This document shows positions 45,421-58,710 of a DNA stretch of 64,000 nucleotides, in pieces. Source of the stretch: Rhynchosporium graminicola (taxonomy: Eukaryota > Ascomycota > Leotiomycetes > Helotiales > Ploettnerulaceae); NCBI GenBank assembly GCA_900074885.1, contig FJUW01000061.1, positions 148,735 to 212,734 on the forward strand. Direction: 5' to 3'. The notes under the pieces are model-generated. The model saw only the letters and a program-made list of their open reading frames with translations. It searched no databases and was not told the DNA's origin. Position numbers and translations under genes: made by a program. Within the stretch, counting starts at the first letter, position 1. The number at the start of each line of letters is the position of its first letter.

Positions 45421-48262
45421 TCACCATCTCGCATCACCGACAGCATTCGCAGCGGCAACGACAGATTGAGCTGCTACTTCGATCTGATCTTCGAGAGCAC
45501 ATCTGTTAGCAATGTTCACCGACTTAGGAAGGTAATAATTTGACTAAAACTGACCTCTCATCCCGCCCAATGCCTCATAAGCAATAGAGTAGTTCCTCAG
45601 AGCGCTCAATATCATGTTCAAGGCTTCACTCAACTGAGCCAATAGTTTCTGCGCATGATTCTCCTTTCCCTCTCCCCTGCTTCCGGGTGCAGTTTCATTA
45701 TTATTGTTCAGATGTCCGGCAAAGCCCATTGCTTTTGTCTTGTAACTCAACATGATCAACGCATAGCTACTCTGCATAGCACAGCATGCAAAAACTGGTA
45801 TCATGCGTGGTGGCATCAGCGTACTCGCATTCTGACCGGGTCCAGATATCGATGGCAGCGAAGGATCTGCATACGGACTTGATGTCGGAGGTGACATGGT
45901 GGGAAAATAACTGTATGCATCTTGTGGGCTTGACTGCGAGTGCTGTGATCGCCGTACAGGTTGCGGATAAGGTAAGGCTGCAAACGATCGCGCTATTGCG
46001 AATGCAGATTTAAGACAGATCTTTGCGGAGTAGTGGGATGTATAGGGGAGGATATTGCAGTTCATTACCATGTTGTGGTTGAGGTTCATGCCTGTTGAGC
46101 TTCCTAGGCCTATGGAGGTATTGGACGAAGGTTGAGAGAAGGATAGAGGTGTTGATGAGGCGGCAGATGGTATTGTCATGTCCGAGTATGAAGGAAGATT
46201 GTGAAATGTGCTGCTGCAAGCACAGTTTGGGGCGTTGGGAATGGAGGTATTGTTATTGGATTGGGCGGAGGAAACGGCGGCGAGATCACAATGCTTCTTT
46301 GAGAAGACCGGAACGTCAGAGAAAGCGCAGTAGCGGTGAAGCTTTATACGTGCACTGAATGATGGTCAGCTTATTGCTTGATATATTTGAGAGGTATGTA
46401 GTTTAGGAGGCTGAGATATGGGCAATGCCAAAGGGGAAAGGATGTTTTGGCTATAACAGAAATTCCTGTGGACAGGAAGCGCAAGGAAAATCCTGTGACT
46501 TCATAGCGGAAGCCTTACCTATTGAGTTTGATCCTCGCAATGCCTCTCAACGCCTGTCCAACCAACATTTCAGACGATTCCAGAGACAAAGGGGGGTTTG
46601 ATGACAAAGTCCAAGAATCGGCAGCCACGACCAGAGGCTCTATAATGGCCTCCAATTCAAGCATGCGATCCCATATAGCAGTTGCATTCGAGCCTTGCTT
46701 AAGTGTTGCATCCAAATCAATGACAAACTGCGTCGCAGAAGTTATGGCTTGCTGAGACTGCAAGAAGACGGGCCAAGCTCCTAAATCCCCTTCAAATGTT
46801 GGACCCGAAGTAGTGAAGCGAGGGTCGTAAAGGAGAATCGGTGGCGTTGAGTTGCTCAAAATAGAGCCCTGGCACACAGTGATGTACGCCATCCACCAAA
46901 CACGTCTGTTGGCCTCGGAATAGTATCCGTCTTCGTCGCCTTTGATATGCAAGCCTAGGTTGATGGCTGCGTTGACAGCTTGTCCGGCTCGATTACGCAT
47001 CTTAGCTATGTTCCCCCTCTGAGCATATTCATATGTACTCAACATAATCAGGGCTATGATACTTTCATTCTCCAGGGGGTTTCTTGGATGGAAGGGTTTG
47101 CGATTCGGGGGCAGTGGGTCGCTACTCAGTGCTTCTCCAGGCTGGATCACCGAATCAACAAGTTCGGACTCGATTTCTATGCTCTCGAAGGCCGATTGCG
47201 CAAACGCTTGAGCCTGCTCTCGACGTAAGTGCAGGGATTCGGTGCCAGATGGGTCTTTATCCTCAGGATGCGGGATCAATGCGAGGTTCGCAGAAATTGC
47301 TAAACTGATGGGTGAGGAGGGTTCAAAATCCGGACGGAATTTGCTAGTAAATATTGCGTCTGGTGCTCGACGGACTCCTAAATCGGGATTATCCGTCACC
47401 TGACCTGCTTCTGGTGGAGGGAGAATTGGGAAAAACGGGTGAATATAGGTGTAGTAGGCACTCAATCTGGTGATGGATTAGCATTGCAAATATGTTTTTG
47501 ATGCAGAACTCCTCACATATCGTCGTCGCATGAATAAACGCGCACAGGCACTTCACGTCCCGACTCTGAAAGCGTGCCAGCATGCTCCGAAGTTTCGTAC
47601 CCACTATCCATATTCTCAGGCTGCGTGGCAAAGACAGAATCGAAGATGAAATCGGTATCATCGAGGGAAAAATCCAGTTGTTTCAAGCCGCCGCCGGGAG
47701 ACACTAGCGATAAAGGTGCTGCGAAAGTTCCTTGAAAGTCTGGATTAGACCCCAGTTCCGCAGAGTTGAAACTTCTGAAGAGTAAATTACCTTCTTCAAG
47801 CTCGGGCAGGGTGGAAAGTGCGCATGGATTTAGATCATTGTTGTTCAGTATTGGAGAGCGCTCGCCGCTCTCATGATCGTCTGTCATCGAGGCTCGTCGC
47901 CGGCGGATTCGAGAGCCCCCGCGTTTGCTCTGTGTACTGTTCCAGGTGTTAGTAAGATTCTAAGGACCTAGTGTTGAGTTTCTCAAGGTGAGAAAATGCT
48001 TACTAGACACATGCTTTTCCCCTATTGATACAGTTCGAACACTGTGTTTTGCCATCACACCGTATGCGGGATGCCCTACTGTATGATTATTAGCTTTTTT
48101 TCTGGCCATTGGGCGATTTCGCGAGAAGATTTCATACCATTCTAAACACGCGAGTTTTACTGGCGGCACAGCGAACTTCTTCCTGACAGGCTTTGCCGAC
48201 TTAGTCGCAGAGCCGAGCCTTGTACTGTCAGACCACAAGTCAGTCGAGAAGTCGAAATTCAT
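45421..48262 (-). CDS. Zn(II)2Cys6 transcription factor with fungal-specific TF domain
   Basis: Nuclear regulator of 811 residues. Exons on the minus strand: 48262-48138, 48078-48004, 47936-47517, 47466-46519, 46354-45555 and 45488-45421. The zinc cluster C-x2-C-x6-C-x5-C-x2-C-x6-C has Cys at about 39, 42, 49, 55, 58 and 65 (LACLECRASRIRCDG, then CSNCINRGKACVY); the second Cys codon is split by intron 1. A basic tail SKRGGSRIRRRR follows. The Fungal_trans (PF04082-like) region starts YYTYIHPFFPILP, with LGLHIKGDEDGYYSEANRR, VWWMAYI and ARIKLNSARIKLHRY. The C-terminal part is Ser/Pro/Asn-rich. The last intron is inferred from GMRD-QIEVAAQSVVAAANAVG; without it the protein stops at GMRGQF. Target genes are unknown. 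Confidence 0.85.
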
Positions 48263-48538
48263 CGTTTTGATAAATTGAATTGTGCAGAAAAGACGAAAAA
48301 GGCGTCACAAGTCCAGATGAATAATGTGCGCATTACTCGGGATAGTCTGGGCATTCGGAAGACTATATATGGAAGTGGATTTAAACCTACATCTTGCTCG
48401 CTTTGGCCATTTCGATCCGTTCCGAGCCCTTTGCAGCGTGTTCTGAAGCTGCGAGTGACTGCTGCAGCGTGCTCTCCGCCCTATGGGTGGAGGGTTTGGG
48501 CAGTGATAAGAGAAAGGCTGTTGCCAAGCACCGCAGGG

Positions 48539-48875
48539 ATGAGTGAGCATCTTCCTGGGCGGAAGCCGCTGCATCGACATATCACTGGCCAGCAAGCGAT
48601 TCATGCAAAATCGGGATTTGATTTTGCGTTCTCAAATCCCGAAGCGAACGACGTTCATCGTTCGATTGATGACTATTTGCGGCAACTGCCTCAGGAGTAA
48701 GCGCCTTTCAATTCAGCTGCATCTGATTTTCGTATTCAGATCGAGATGGGAGATTGCTGTGGCGTGCGACATAAAATACATGGATGTTGGGAGAGAGATG
48801 ACTGTGCAGCTGCATCCGAATATTCGCAGGAAGTTCGCTTCTATCGTGAAGCTGGTGCCATGGACGATCCAATAG
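48539..48875 (+). CDS. Unrecognised small two-exon gene
   Basis: Exons 48539-48696 and 48740-48875 with a 43-bp GT-AG intron (GTAAGC ... TTCAG) join in frame to 97 residues: MSEHLPGRKPLHRHITG at the start, SIDDYLRQLPQESRWEIAV across the splice, KYMDVGREMTVQLHPNI near the end. The frame is also open upstream to 48317 (MNNVRI), which would add 74 residues. No signal peptide, membrane segment or known domain. It diverges from the adjacent regulator. Supported mainly by the clean splice and frame. Confidence 0.35.
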
Positions 48876-51800
48876 ATTGTAATAGTTGTTGCAGTTGCTC
48901 CCAAGATTGATGGCTTGAAGGGGATAGCAAGGATCTCCAGAAATATCTGCACACCCCGAGTATGATTAAAGCTTTTGAAGGCTTTCTTCAATAACCCGCG
49001 TGACACGAGAATGTTCGGCGGTCTCAATTTGATAGCCTTCAACACTTACTGAGAATGTCTTCAAATTCCCTCCCCCCAGCATCTTCTGGTCTGTCACGGC
49101 AATAGTATTTGCAACAGTTAAGATCCGAACCCGGTAGCTCCCGGTTCAGATTTTCGTTTATAAAGATTGCGAGCTGTGGGACGTACACGCCCTCATATCC
49201 AGATGATATAAAAGATTGTCTTTGCAAAAAGGGCCCTAGCAAGGCCGTTTGCTTGGGATTTTAAGCATTGGCGAGATACGCTGCTCTTGAATTTTTGAGC
49301 ATGAATGCTTTGATAGCTCCCGAAATTCGTGAATCGGACGAAGTCTGTGATATATTGTCGAATCGTTCCTCGGAACTTCGTACACTCGGAAAACTTTGGA
49401 TTCTCATCGTGATCGATGCTCCGATGCAAAGCCGAAGTTATGGTAATGAAATACCAAAGCTTAGCAAGTTGTCAGCCGAAGAGACTCGCTATGAGTTGTA
49501 GCAGTTATCTCGACTCGGGCTCAATGATCGTGGACGTGCCGTTGCTGATGGGCAACCAATTATATCTCCCAGCTTTTCAAACATTGTTCCTCGAATCTTC
49601 TGTCACATTGGACGAGTATGTGAAGCTGCACGAGTATTTTCAACGGTAAATATCGCGTCGGAGCACTCTTGCCTTGACCGTCGTGAGGTCTTGGAAGCGA
49701 TGAAACAAATGACAAAACGCCACATACTTTCTTGTACGCTGTTTGTGTGTCAAATGGCTGATTTATCGGTGTAGCAACTCGTTCAATCAATTGTATGAGA
49801 GGAATTGATGCGATATCCTCGACTTCGAGTAGGTTTTCAAAGTGATGGAAGGAAGTGATTCCTGCCAACAGTCTCAACGAGGGGTTGGCGGTACATATAT
49901 GGAACCGTATATCTCATATCCCGCCCCCTCCCTTCCATTCCAATCACGGATTGGCTCATTGCTTTGTTTCACAAAGTATCATTCCACGATCTTTTACATT
50001 TTTGTCTTGATCCAGCATGGCTTTGACCCAGCACCATCAATGAGTATCAACTCTTCCTCACCATCTTCAACATCCATTGCCCGAACTTCAATTAGAAATT
50101 CCTCCCTCTCACTTTCATCACTTTACCTAGCAATGCTATCCGGACGCAAGACCATGCAAGCTTGTACATCAAGCTCCGTAGCATGTACTTTGAGCTCCGA
50201 AGTCACGGCGACCAAGCATACATCATCCACCACTTTCCTTTACGTCACAGTCCCCTATGTCTTGCAGACCCCGATATTCAATTTCGAATTCGCCACAACC
50301 AAACCCCGAACGAACGTCAAAATACACATTGTACAGGCACGGATCAAATAATGGCCAAGTACGAGCCACATCGTGTGCTGCAACGCCTTGAAGCCGCCTT
50401 GACACGTGAGTAGATAATGCAGATTTGGAGTAAGAGTTAAATGGCCTTGAAAACCGTTGTGATATCCAAGTACTGGATAGTTCTATGTCCCAAGTGTATG
50501 GGCGGTAGTACCTTAGAGGCTAATGTGTCGTTATAAGGCGTATGCTCTTGTTTGTTGTGACTTGAGTGGTGAAGGTTCGGGGCGGGATCCAGAGTTGATA
50601 TCGACTCCAATACCTGCTAATGGCAGAAGATCGGGTCGGGCGTCGGATCGGGGCCAGAGCGGGCGACGGAGCCATTTCTCAGTTATGTGTGAGAGATAAT
50701 CGTCCCCCCAAATCCACCGCCTCACCTACCAGTTCTGACCGATGCTTAACCCCCCAGGATAGAGATAACGACGGCAGTATTGTTGGGAGATTATCAAAGA
50801 CTGGTTTGATCCGCGTGTAGATTAGAAGGGGAAAGTCTATCAGAATAAGGAAGGAAGTTCCTTATCGCGTGATAATTGGCTGATGGCGACTAAATAGAGT
50901 GCAATCATTGTATTTTGACCACTGGAAGAGCGATACAGGTTTCTGCATATTTGTAATAGATCTCGATATCATCGTGAGACTTTCAAACTTGAAAATAGAG
51001 TCGGTCACGTGTATGTATTCTGCGTAGTGACTGGTGGCTGATCGAGGCAGTGGCAGCACTTGCGATAAAACGGGAATGATGCCACAGATAGCTCATGGTT
51101 TCAAGATTATCTTTAGACCAAAAGAAAGACGAGCTAGCTTAGCACAACATAGTACTTTCTATCTTTACCCTGCTGTTGAGTATCGAGGAAAGTAAGTTAC
51201 CTATGTTAAACTAGTTTTGGATACCGTAAGTGTCTCAATCGGCTACTTCTGGGATCATTCGATAGTTTACTATATATTTCTAATCCTGACGATATAGCCT
51301 CCCGTCTTGTGACTCTGTACTTTTGAAGTCTGGTTAAGTGGAGCACACACAGAAACATGGCTTTCAACTGTTATCCCTTAGGCGTACTGTTCCAAGAAGT
51401 TTTATTTCGTTGTCAATTGAGCTCCATTACCCATCCGCACATTCATTTACGCCGTCAACGCTAAACCATTCGAACGAATTAATCATCACTCCAACGATCA
51501 AGTAAAAAGCCTTTATTCACATTATGTCGGGAGTCGCGCCTAGTGTCTATTTGCGTTAGCACATCTAGACTTACAGACTAAAAAGCAAAGTACAAAGCTA
51601 CCAAGCCGTATTGTCAGCGCCAGCTAATCACGCGAACAAATTCCCTGCTATCAGGAAGTTCACAAATCAGGCAATGTAGTCCTCCAGTAAAGTCAATGAT
51701 CTGTTGAAGATGTGCTATGATAAGTAATACTGCTACCAGCGAACGGCGACTCTGTGCTAACGGAATCACGCGCGAGGATTCAGCCCTGAGGTGTAAGACG

Positions 51801-53080
51801 GGTGGGTTGTTCTTCTGCATCCCAGACCTTGTCTAGGAGATAAAGATGGCAGGCCTTTCGAGTTTCGAGGGAGGGCGAGCACGAGATGAGTATCAGGAAT
51901 TACAAGACAACCCTACTTACTGTACGACAGACAAGAAAGCGAGTAAACGGATGTGTGCTCAGGCAGTCAGCAGTCAGGGTAGATTTTGCCTTTGATCCAC
52001 GAATGATTATGTCCACAACGCGCGTAAGTGGCGTTCGATTGTTCACCCTAAGCGAATGTTATTTGGCCTCATTTTCAAGCCCAGCAGTGAGCAGGCAAGC
52101 AGGCAAGCAATACAGTATTATGGACACACAAATGAATCGAAATCGGATCTCCATGGTTATCCCACGTAATCTTTGCCTTTCTCATTAACTACGGGAGAGT
52201 CAATTCAGTGGAGCCGACAGGTCCGACAGGTCCGACACGAACCACGACTGGGGATCGCGGGGGACCAGTCTTGATACGGGAAAGTGCAAGAGCCAAGGAG
52301 ATTAGCTCCATAAATGTACTTTAGCGGAGCGATCCCATAATACATAGTATTTAGGTTCAGGGTTCCCAGATTTTATGATATCTTCGACCCGTTCAGATGA
52401 GGCTCGTCCAATAATTGTGTCTCAAGTTGGGAAGCCCTGTGTCACACTAAAGGATATGATTGGCCAGTCACTTGCTAGCTTCAAATGTAGTCTCTCTGTA
52501 CGCGTTCTGATTTATGACATAACCAATGATCGAGGTTTAAAATAATGGACCCCGAAAAAGACCCGCCCCACGTTCAGCCAGTTCTTGGCGCTGATCACCG
52601 CTCCCCCCAGAGAATCACGTCTCAGATGTAGCATGACATGTGCCATTGATTAACCTGTCAAGAGATAGGTAGGTGAGTTTGGAAATATCACGATTATCCC
52701 GTTCGCTCTCAATCCATTGATTTCTCAGTATTCTAGCCCCACGAATCATTGTCCACCACAATGTCAATCATTCAGATACTGATCACGAGGACCGGTAGGC
52801 GCGACTCGCGGCGGATCAAGAACTGGGCATGTCTGGGGCTTGCTCTAAGTTCGCAACCATGTCCAAGGTTCAGATAAGAGATCCTTGTGGACAATTAGAA
52901 GCTAAGAATCTCTGGGTTCCTCGGCGGGCTGATAGGAACATAAGTATAAGGCCTGCTGCCCGGGACCGCTGCTTGGTAGAATGTCAACAAACCGTGTCTG
53001 GAAGCAATTCAGAACAATTCTACAACTACGCATACCAGTTTAATACCACTCATTTTGTCGAACTCCGACCTATCTTGACG
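48876..53080. other. 4.2 kb without a confident gene
   Basis: Scattered open frames only. A minus-strand fragment at 49046-49242 (YYCRDRPEDAGGREFEDIL, then a GTAAGT donor) recalls NACHT-type NTPase neighbourhoods but is too short to assign. A Ser/Thr-rich plus frame from an ATG at 50041 (MSINSSSPSS) runs 103 codons, and an alternative frame there ends at a GTGAGT donor near 50406. The open frame upstream of 53081 is probably leader of the permease gene. No RNA gene seen. Confidence 0.3.
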
Positions 53081-55279
53081 ATGGGTATGAAAGAGAAGGA
53101 CGTCGATCAGGCGGTTCGCCCTTCCTCGCAAAGCCCTGTTGGCGATGAGGAAAGTGTCTACATTACAAGCAGCACTGACTTGCACCGACGGTTGAGCAAC
53201 AGACAAGTCCAATTGATTGCCATTGGTGGCTCTATTGGAACAGCCATTTTCGTCTCGATCGGTGGTGCACTCTTAAAGGCCGGACCGGGAAGTTTACTCA
53301 TAGCATGGCTTCTCTACTCCGTCGTCATTGGATTGGTAAACAACTGTATGGCCGAGATGGCTACATACATGCCTCTCAGTGCCGCCTTCATCAGACATGC
53401 CGGTCATTGGGTCGATGATGCTTTCGGATTCATGGCCGGTTGGAACTTCTTCTTCTACGAGGCCATTCTGATTCCATTTGAAATCGTCGCTTTGAACCTT
53501 GTCTTGACCTTCTGGAGAGACGATATTCCTGTGGCTGCAGTGTGTGTCGCATGTATTGTCTCCTACGGGTACGTGTCCCTACTGCTCTTACCCAGACAAA
53601 TTGAACCCCAAATTCTGACCCTGATACAAAATAGGCTTCTCAACATTCTGGCCGTCAAAGTTTATGGTGAAGCGGAATTCTGGCTATCCGGTGGAAAGGT
53701 CCTACTGGTTGCAATTGTCTTCTCGTTCACGTTCGTGACTATGCTCGGAGGTAATCCTCAGGGGGACGCATATGGATTTAGAAATTGGAACTCTCCAGTG
53801 AGTTGCTGTGAAGCCCTTCATGGACAACCTCTGGGATACAAGCTAATGTCTCCACTTCTAGGAACCATTCCTCGAGCATCTTTCGACTGGAAGTACTGGA
53901 CGATTTGAAGGATTTTTAGCCGCCCTTTGGCAAGGAGCCTTTACCATCGTTGGTCCTGAGGTACGCAGCACTTCTCAATCTATTCGCAACTTTTATCCTT
54001 ACTCTCATGTAACACAAGGCTGACTAACACGTTGCAGTACATTGCTATGGTCTCTGGAGAAGTGCGGAACCCAAGACCTGTCCTGAAGAAGGCTTTCAAG
54101 ACTGTCTACATTCGATTCGCTTTATTCTTCATCGGTTCTGCCGTATTCGTCGGTATCGCCTTGCCTCCAAACGACCCAACCCTGAACCGAATCCTCAACG
54201 GCGGCGAAGGAGCAGGCACCGGCGCTGCGTCTCCTTACGTTATCGCAATGCAGAACCTAGGCGTCGACGGTCTTCCTCATCTGGTGGTACGTGTTGATCT
54301 CGGGTGTATTCAGCGATACCTCCTGCATAACAAGGCTCAAAATCAAATGCTAATTACTTTGGGATGAACAGAACGCACTGCTCATCACTAGTATCTTCTC
54401 CGCAGGAAACACATATGTTTACTGTGCCACACGGACACTACATGGCTTGGCATTAGATGGCCATGCACACCACGTCCTACGAAAGACAACGAAAAACGGT
54501 GTGCCAATCTGGTGCTTCGCAATCACCATGATTTTCCCGTTCATTTCGCTGCTTCAGGTTTCCAGCGACTCGGCCATTGTTCTTACATGGTTAGCTTTTC
54601 CGGCATTGCGCTAATCTCGTGATGCAGCCGCTAACAAAATATTAGGCTCGTGAACCTCGTCACTGCCGGTGGTTTGATCAACTTCATTGTCATGTCTATT
54701 ACTTACATCTTCTTTTACCGTGCTTGCCATGCGCAGGGACTTGACCGTCGAACTCTTCCATACACAGGCTGGTTCCAACCATACTCGTTAGTAGCCGCCT
54801 CTCCTTTGTGCTTCTCATAGGAGCTTAATCTTTGGTTCCCTCCCAAACAAGAAGCACCACTAAGCATCCCTTACAGTGCATACATTGCGGCCTCAACCCT
54901 GATCCTGATCGTCTTCACTTACGGCTACTCCGTCTTCCGTAAGGGCGGATGGGACATTGGAACGTTCTTCACATACTACACAATGTTGATCATTGCCCCC
55001 ATAAACTACTTTGGCGTACGTATTGAAAGCCTTGCCTCCCCCCAATGTCTCAAGATATTATTGTGGCATGCCTTGTAATTCCTTAACCTGTCCCGCTAAG
55101 CATTGCTGACCCTCATTCCGCAGTGGAAATTAATCAAGAAAACCAAATTGATCAAGGCCTCTGAGTGTGATTTGATCTGGGACCTGCCAAATATTCAAGC
55201 CCACGAGCAAGAATGCATAAATGACGCACCGCTGTTCTCCGTTCGAGAATTCTTTCGCAAAAATGTGCTAAGGCGCTAG
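53081..55279 (+). CDS. Amino-acid permease (YAT/APC family)
   Basis: Plasma-membrane amino-acid:H+ symporter; specificity cannot be read. Eight exons, 53081-53568, 53635-53797, 53862-53960, 54038-54286, 54372-54589, 54646-54786, 54877-55015 and 55124-55279, join in frame to 550 residues, the usual size. The N-terminal tail has HRRLSNRQVQLIAIGGSIGT, the fungal AAP signature at TM1; then FGFMAGWNFFFYEA, and WQGAFTIVGPEYIAMVSGE with VRNPRPVLKKAF, the conserved E-Y-x-x-x-x-x-G-E block. ITSIFSAGNTYVYCATRTL and VNLVTAGGLINF follow, and the tail carries KGGWD and WKLIKKTK. The start at 53081 (ACGATGG) has good context; the frame upstream lacks a better ATG. Introns are 56-108 bp. Confidence 0.92.
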
Positions 55280-58200
55280 TGAATCGCGTCTTTACCCACG
55301 CGACATTCCGGATACTGGCCGAAAATCTTGTGCTGGAGATGTCCCGACCGACCAAGGACCTATGCGAATCGGTTTCCGTGCTTTCCGGGACCTTGTGCCA
55401 ATGCGAAAAACACCCCATGGAGGCCCCATGGAGGATATCCACCAAAGGCCCATCTCGGATGTACTTTACCATGCGCCTTTCACCGAGCCATGCAACTTTT
55501 ACCATGCCATGCGACCACCGGTTTGATCAGCGTGCAGAATTCTGGCCTGTTTGGGAAATTGAAGCTGGTGACTTTTTGGGTTTCGGGTGGATATTCCATA
55601 GTCAAAATATATGGACGCAAGTGTCGTGTTGCGTACACTACTTTCTGTGAACTAGACTTGTTGCTGGCGCCTCTCATGATCGCCTGCTTTTCCTTTTTCT
55701 GCGATACAATTTAATGTGCAGTTCCTCAATCTCTTTTTTTTTTTTTTTGCTGTTTTGACATCTCTTGAATTACCTTCCTCTCGTAAGCGCTTTCCTTTCA
55801 TGAAGTCCGTGTGGTCATGCAAACGCTCATATTTGCATCTATAGTCAAACGTCGAACGGGGTTTGTAAGCTAAACCTAGATCCTAATCAACTTCCACAGG
55901 AAATAGCGTTTTCAATGCGCGTTATGACAGGGACTCAAGTTTACTATACTATGAACCGTCTTCTTACCTAGAGTGTGTCAACCATAAACTTACGACCTCA
56001 GCTACGGGGGTGCTTACGTATTTAGCTAGGCCAAAAAATCCGAACAAAGATGATTTTCGCCAAGTTTGACAAGGTGGAGGGAGGTAAGATCCCCCCGAAT
56101 CTCAATCATAACATTCATTATCTGCACCGGAGTAGAGAGAGGAGGAGAGAGGTGCTCAGAAGCGCATCTTATGATCGATCCGTCGCGCCATGTCTCCAAC
56201 AGAGGAATCATGACTGACTATCATCGCAATCAACAAAGAAATTGCTGATTGCACTGCAAGTAGGTGGTACGGTGCTGAAATATCGCTCATGCTGGCTAAA
56301 GTTTTTTTCTTCTCGAGACGTAGGTAAGCAAGCGCTTTCGACGTATCGTTCAATTATTTTCAGGAGCCTGTAGAACAAATCATTCACAACAGTGTAATAC
56401 AGCTCCTGAATTATCGTAAAATGTAATAAGCAGTACGGGCTGGGTGGTTATCGAAAATGATATCACGAGAGTGAGTTAGGTGTTAGAGTCGGTTGCAAGA
56501 GGATACAGGCACGTGAGAAAATCGTGATTAACCCTCCTGATTTTGGAAGTAATATACCTAGGTGGCTATAAAGAAGGGCCTTTCTTCCTATTATTGCTTT
56601 ATTTAGGGGAGAGGTATGAGAAGACCATTTTAGTTTCTCGCTAGGGTTGTTTAATCGCTATTTCGTTTCTGAGGAGTTGGGAGAGGATCCATAAGTACGT
56701 GTTGGGAGACTAGACTTTACTTACCTAACTATACGAGTGCGGTTCATTTCAGTTCCCAAGACTACTTCTAATGGGTGGTTTCTAGAAAAGTGGTAGAAAT
56801 AAGCCGGGACTACCTTACAGGCACTCGCAGTAGTGAAGTAACTATAAATGACTGTCACTGGACGATTCGTGTATAAATAGAGGTAAGAAGGGGGGTATCA
56901 CTGTGGGACGAATCTTAGACGGTTCCTTTCAAAAGAGACTATTCAGGATGAAAAAATAATTTAGGCACTTTAAGGGGACTTTAAGGGAATGATTCAAGAG
57001 CTAGGCACGATACTGAATTGTAGATATGAGGCAAGGATAGAACTTCATTGATTTTCCCCTTTCGACTACTCTAGGCTATGCTAGTAGCTCGCTTACATAA
57101 AGTGTGATTTTGCTGTATGGACCTAATGCGAACTCCTTCTGAGTATTACGTTGAAGTTGATATGTTGGCGTCGATACCGAACTGTCGAGTGGCCGTCACT
57201 AGACGGTTATCTTGACATGCAAAATCTTTTATTTACCCCTGCCCTTGCTGCCTCTAAGGTAACTATCGAAAACACTGACACACTGACGTAAGCGGTGTTC
57301 AGTGTCTAGGTGAACATGTGGGTGTTGCGGAAAAAGCTTTTATCTGGAAATCGAAACTGTAAGGCTAATTCAGGATCGTAATCCCTATAGTAACACAGCA
57401 TATTAAGTAAACAGGCAACGGCTCCAGACTCCAGTGCAAGCATGATATCATGATAATGATTGGTAGGCGGCTAAGCGATGGCAAGCTGTGTCGACTTCTG
57501 ATTGGTCATCATCACGACCTCGGATCAGTAGAATGGTAAGGGACGTACAGACTGCCGAGATTTGTATCTGCGGTTGGCTTATTCGTAAAGGAAACAAAGC
57601 TGAGGCTGACGGGAGTGGAGACGGCCAAGAAACGGCCCGATACCTTATGCGATGCTTGAATGACGACCCTGACATTCCATGTCCATTCGGAGATTTTGGT
57701 TGAACTTTCAACCTACGCTCGACGGCAATGGCTTGGGGACAATGGATAGATGTGAGGAAAGTTCTGTAAAATACCATTGCTAAACATTCGAAATGCAAAC
57801 TCAAGAGCCTCGCAAAAGATGATGGAGAGGTGGTAACAGCTACGCTGTGACATGTTCAAGAAAGGAGACAATGAGCATGCACCTTTTGAAATATTAGATT
57901 AGACGAAAGCTACCTTGTAAACAGCATTTCTCTTATTGTCAAGTGTCACACGACGATATTCGGTGAATTAGTTGGGTCATTTTTTCTTTCCCCGGCTTCC
58001 ACTGAAGCAGTGCTTGTCACCAAGGTTTAAAATCCTTCATATCGTCAGCAAACCTCTTCTCCCATGGTCGACTGTTTGTACTACAGCATCTCGTGCCTTC
58101 TGCCAATAACTTGGCTGCTCGAAACGGGCCTCAATATAGACAGTGGAGACCATTTCAAGCGGAACAACATACAGCGAAGATGATCTGCATCAGAGTACAA

Positions 58201-58436
58201 CAGGTAAGATACGGTAAGATTGTGCTTGAAAATAGCAAGCGAAGGCGGACAGGAACCACTTCTCACAGGCATCCACGATACATCGATGGCAGTGCAACTT
58301 CTGAACATGGCCCCGTGTCAGGTAGAAAGGAGCATGGCAAATTCTAAGCGATGGACGAAAATCTATAAAGACTGCTGGACATCCGTTCATTCATTCTTCG
58401 TCTCAACTCATCAACACAACTTCACCTCCATTCTAT

Positions 58437-58438
<2 letters not shown>
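55280..58438. other. 3.2 kb gene-free region
   Basis: The permease 3' flank contains a poly-T tract (about 55733-55748). Between 56500 and 57250 the sequence is A+T-rich with a loosely repeated phrase (GTCACTGGACGATTC at about 56857 and GTCACTAGACGGTTAT at about 57196), perhaps relics of one repeat. Frames at 55152-55714 and 57448-57804 overlap on both strands and are not recognisable. Confidence 0.35.

Positions 58439-58472
<34 letters not shown>
58439..58472. repeat. (CA)17 microsatellite
   Basis: Uninterrupted CA dinucleotide run of 34 bp, about 50 bp upstream of the start codon of the truncated secreted-protein gene, so within its 5' UTR or promoter. Confidence 0.95.
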
Positions 58473-58474
<2 letters not shown>

Positions 58475-58523
58475 AATCAGCTCTCAAAACTTCCACACAC
58501 CTTCTTCCATTCCAACTTTCATC

Positions 58524-58640
58524 ATGCAGTTCTCCACCCTTACAGCAGTCCTCATCCCAGCACTCGCCAGTACCGTCATAGCAGACAACTGCCGAGCAGG
58601 CTACAACTACTGCGGCTCGGACCTAATCCACAAAGGTTAA
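58524..58640 (+). pseudogene. Secreted-protein gene truncated by transposon insertion
   Basis: The ATG at 58524 (ATCATGC) opens a typical fungal secretion signal, MQFSTLTAVLIPALASTVIA, followed by DNCRAGYNYCGSDLIHKG and a stop at 58638. The D-N-C-x-x-G-x-x-Y-C-G-x-x-L-x-x-x-G pattern is the usual first exon of a family of small secreted cysteine-rich fungal proteins, which normally continue after an intron that would begin at about 58636 (GTTAAT). Instead, 75 bp downstream the terminal repeat of a hAT transposon begins and no second exon is found. The gene is therefore decapitated at its 3' side. The family's function is unknown; effector-like by size and secretion. Confidence 0.6.
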
Positions 58641-58710
58641 TCGATCCCCCGAGCAACTAAGCTGCAGCCAGGGGATAAATCTCTCATTTCAAATATATTG
58701 CACGGTCTAG

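Noticed and set aside
49046..49242. NACHT/NLR-like fragment (YYCRDRPEDAGG)
   Set aside because: Only about 50 residues, no P-loop visible, and the splice partner cannot be found. Kept as a note only.
49842..50413. Overlapping Ser/Thr-rich plus-strand frames
   Set aside because: Low-complexity residues, two competing frames, no domain. A GTGAGT donor near 50406 is not enough to call a gene.
52829..53080. N-terminal extension of the amino-acid permease
   Set aside because: The frame is open but the residues do not resemble permease N-termini and the first upstream frame codon is not in a good start context. The ATG at 53081 fits the family.
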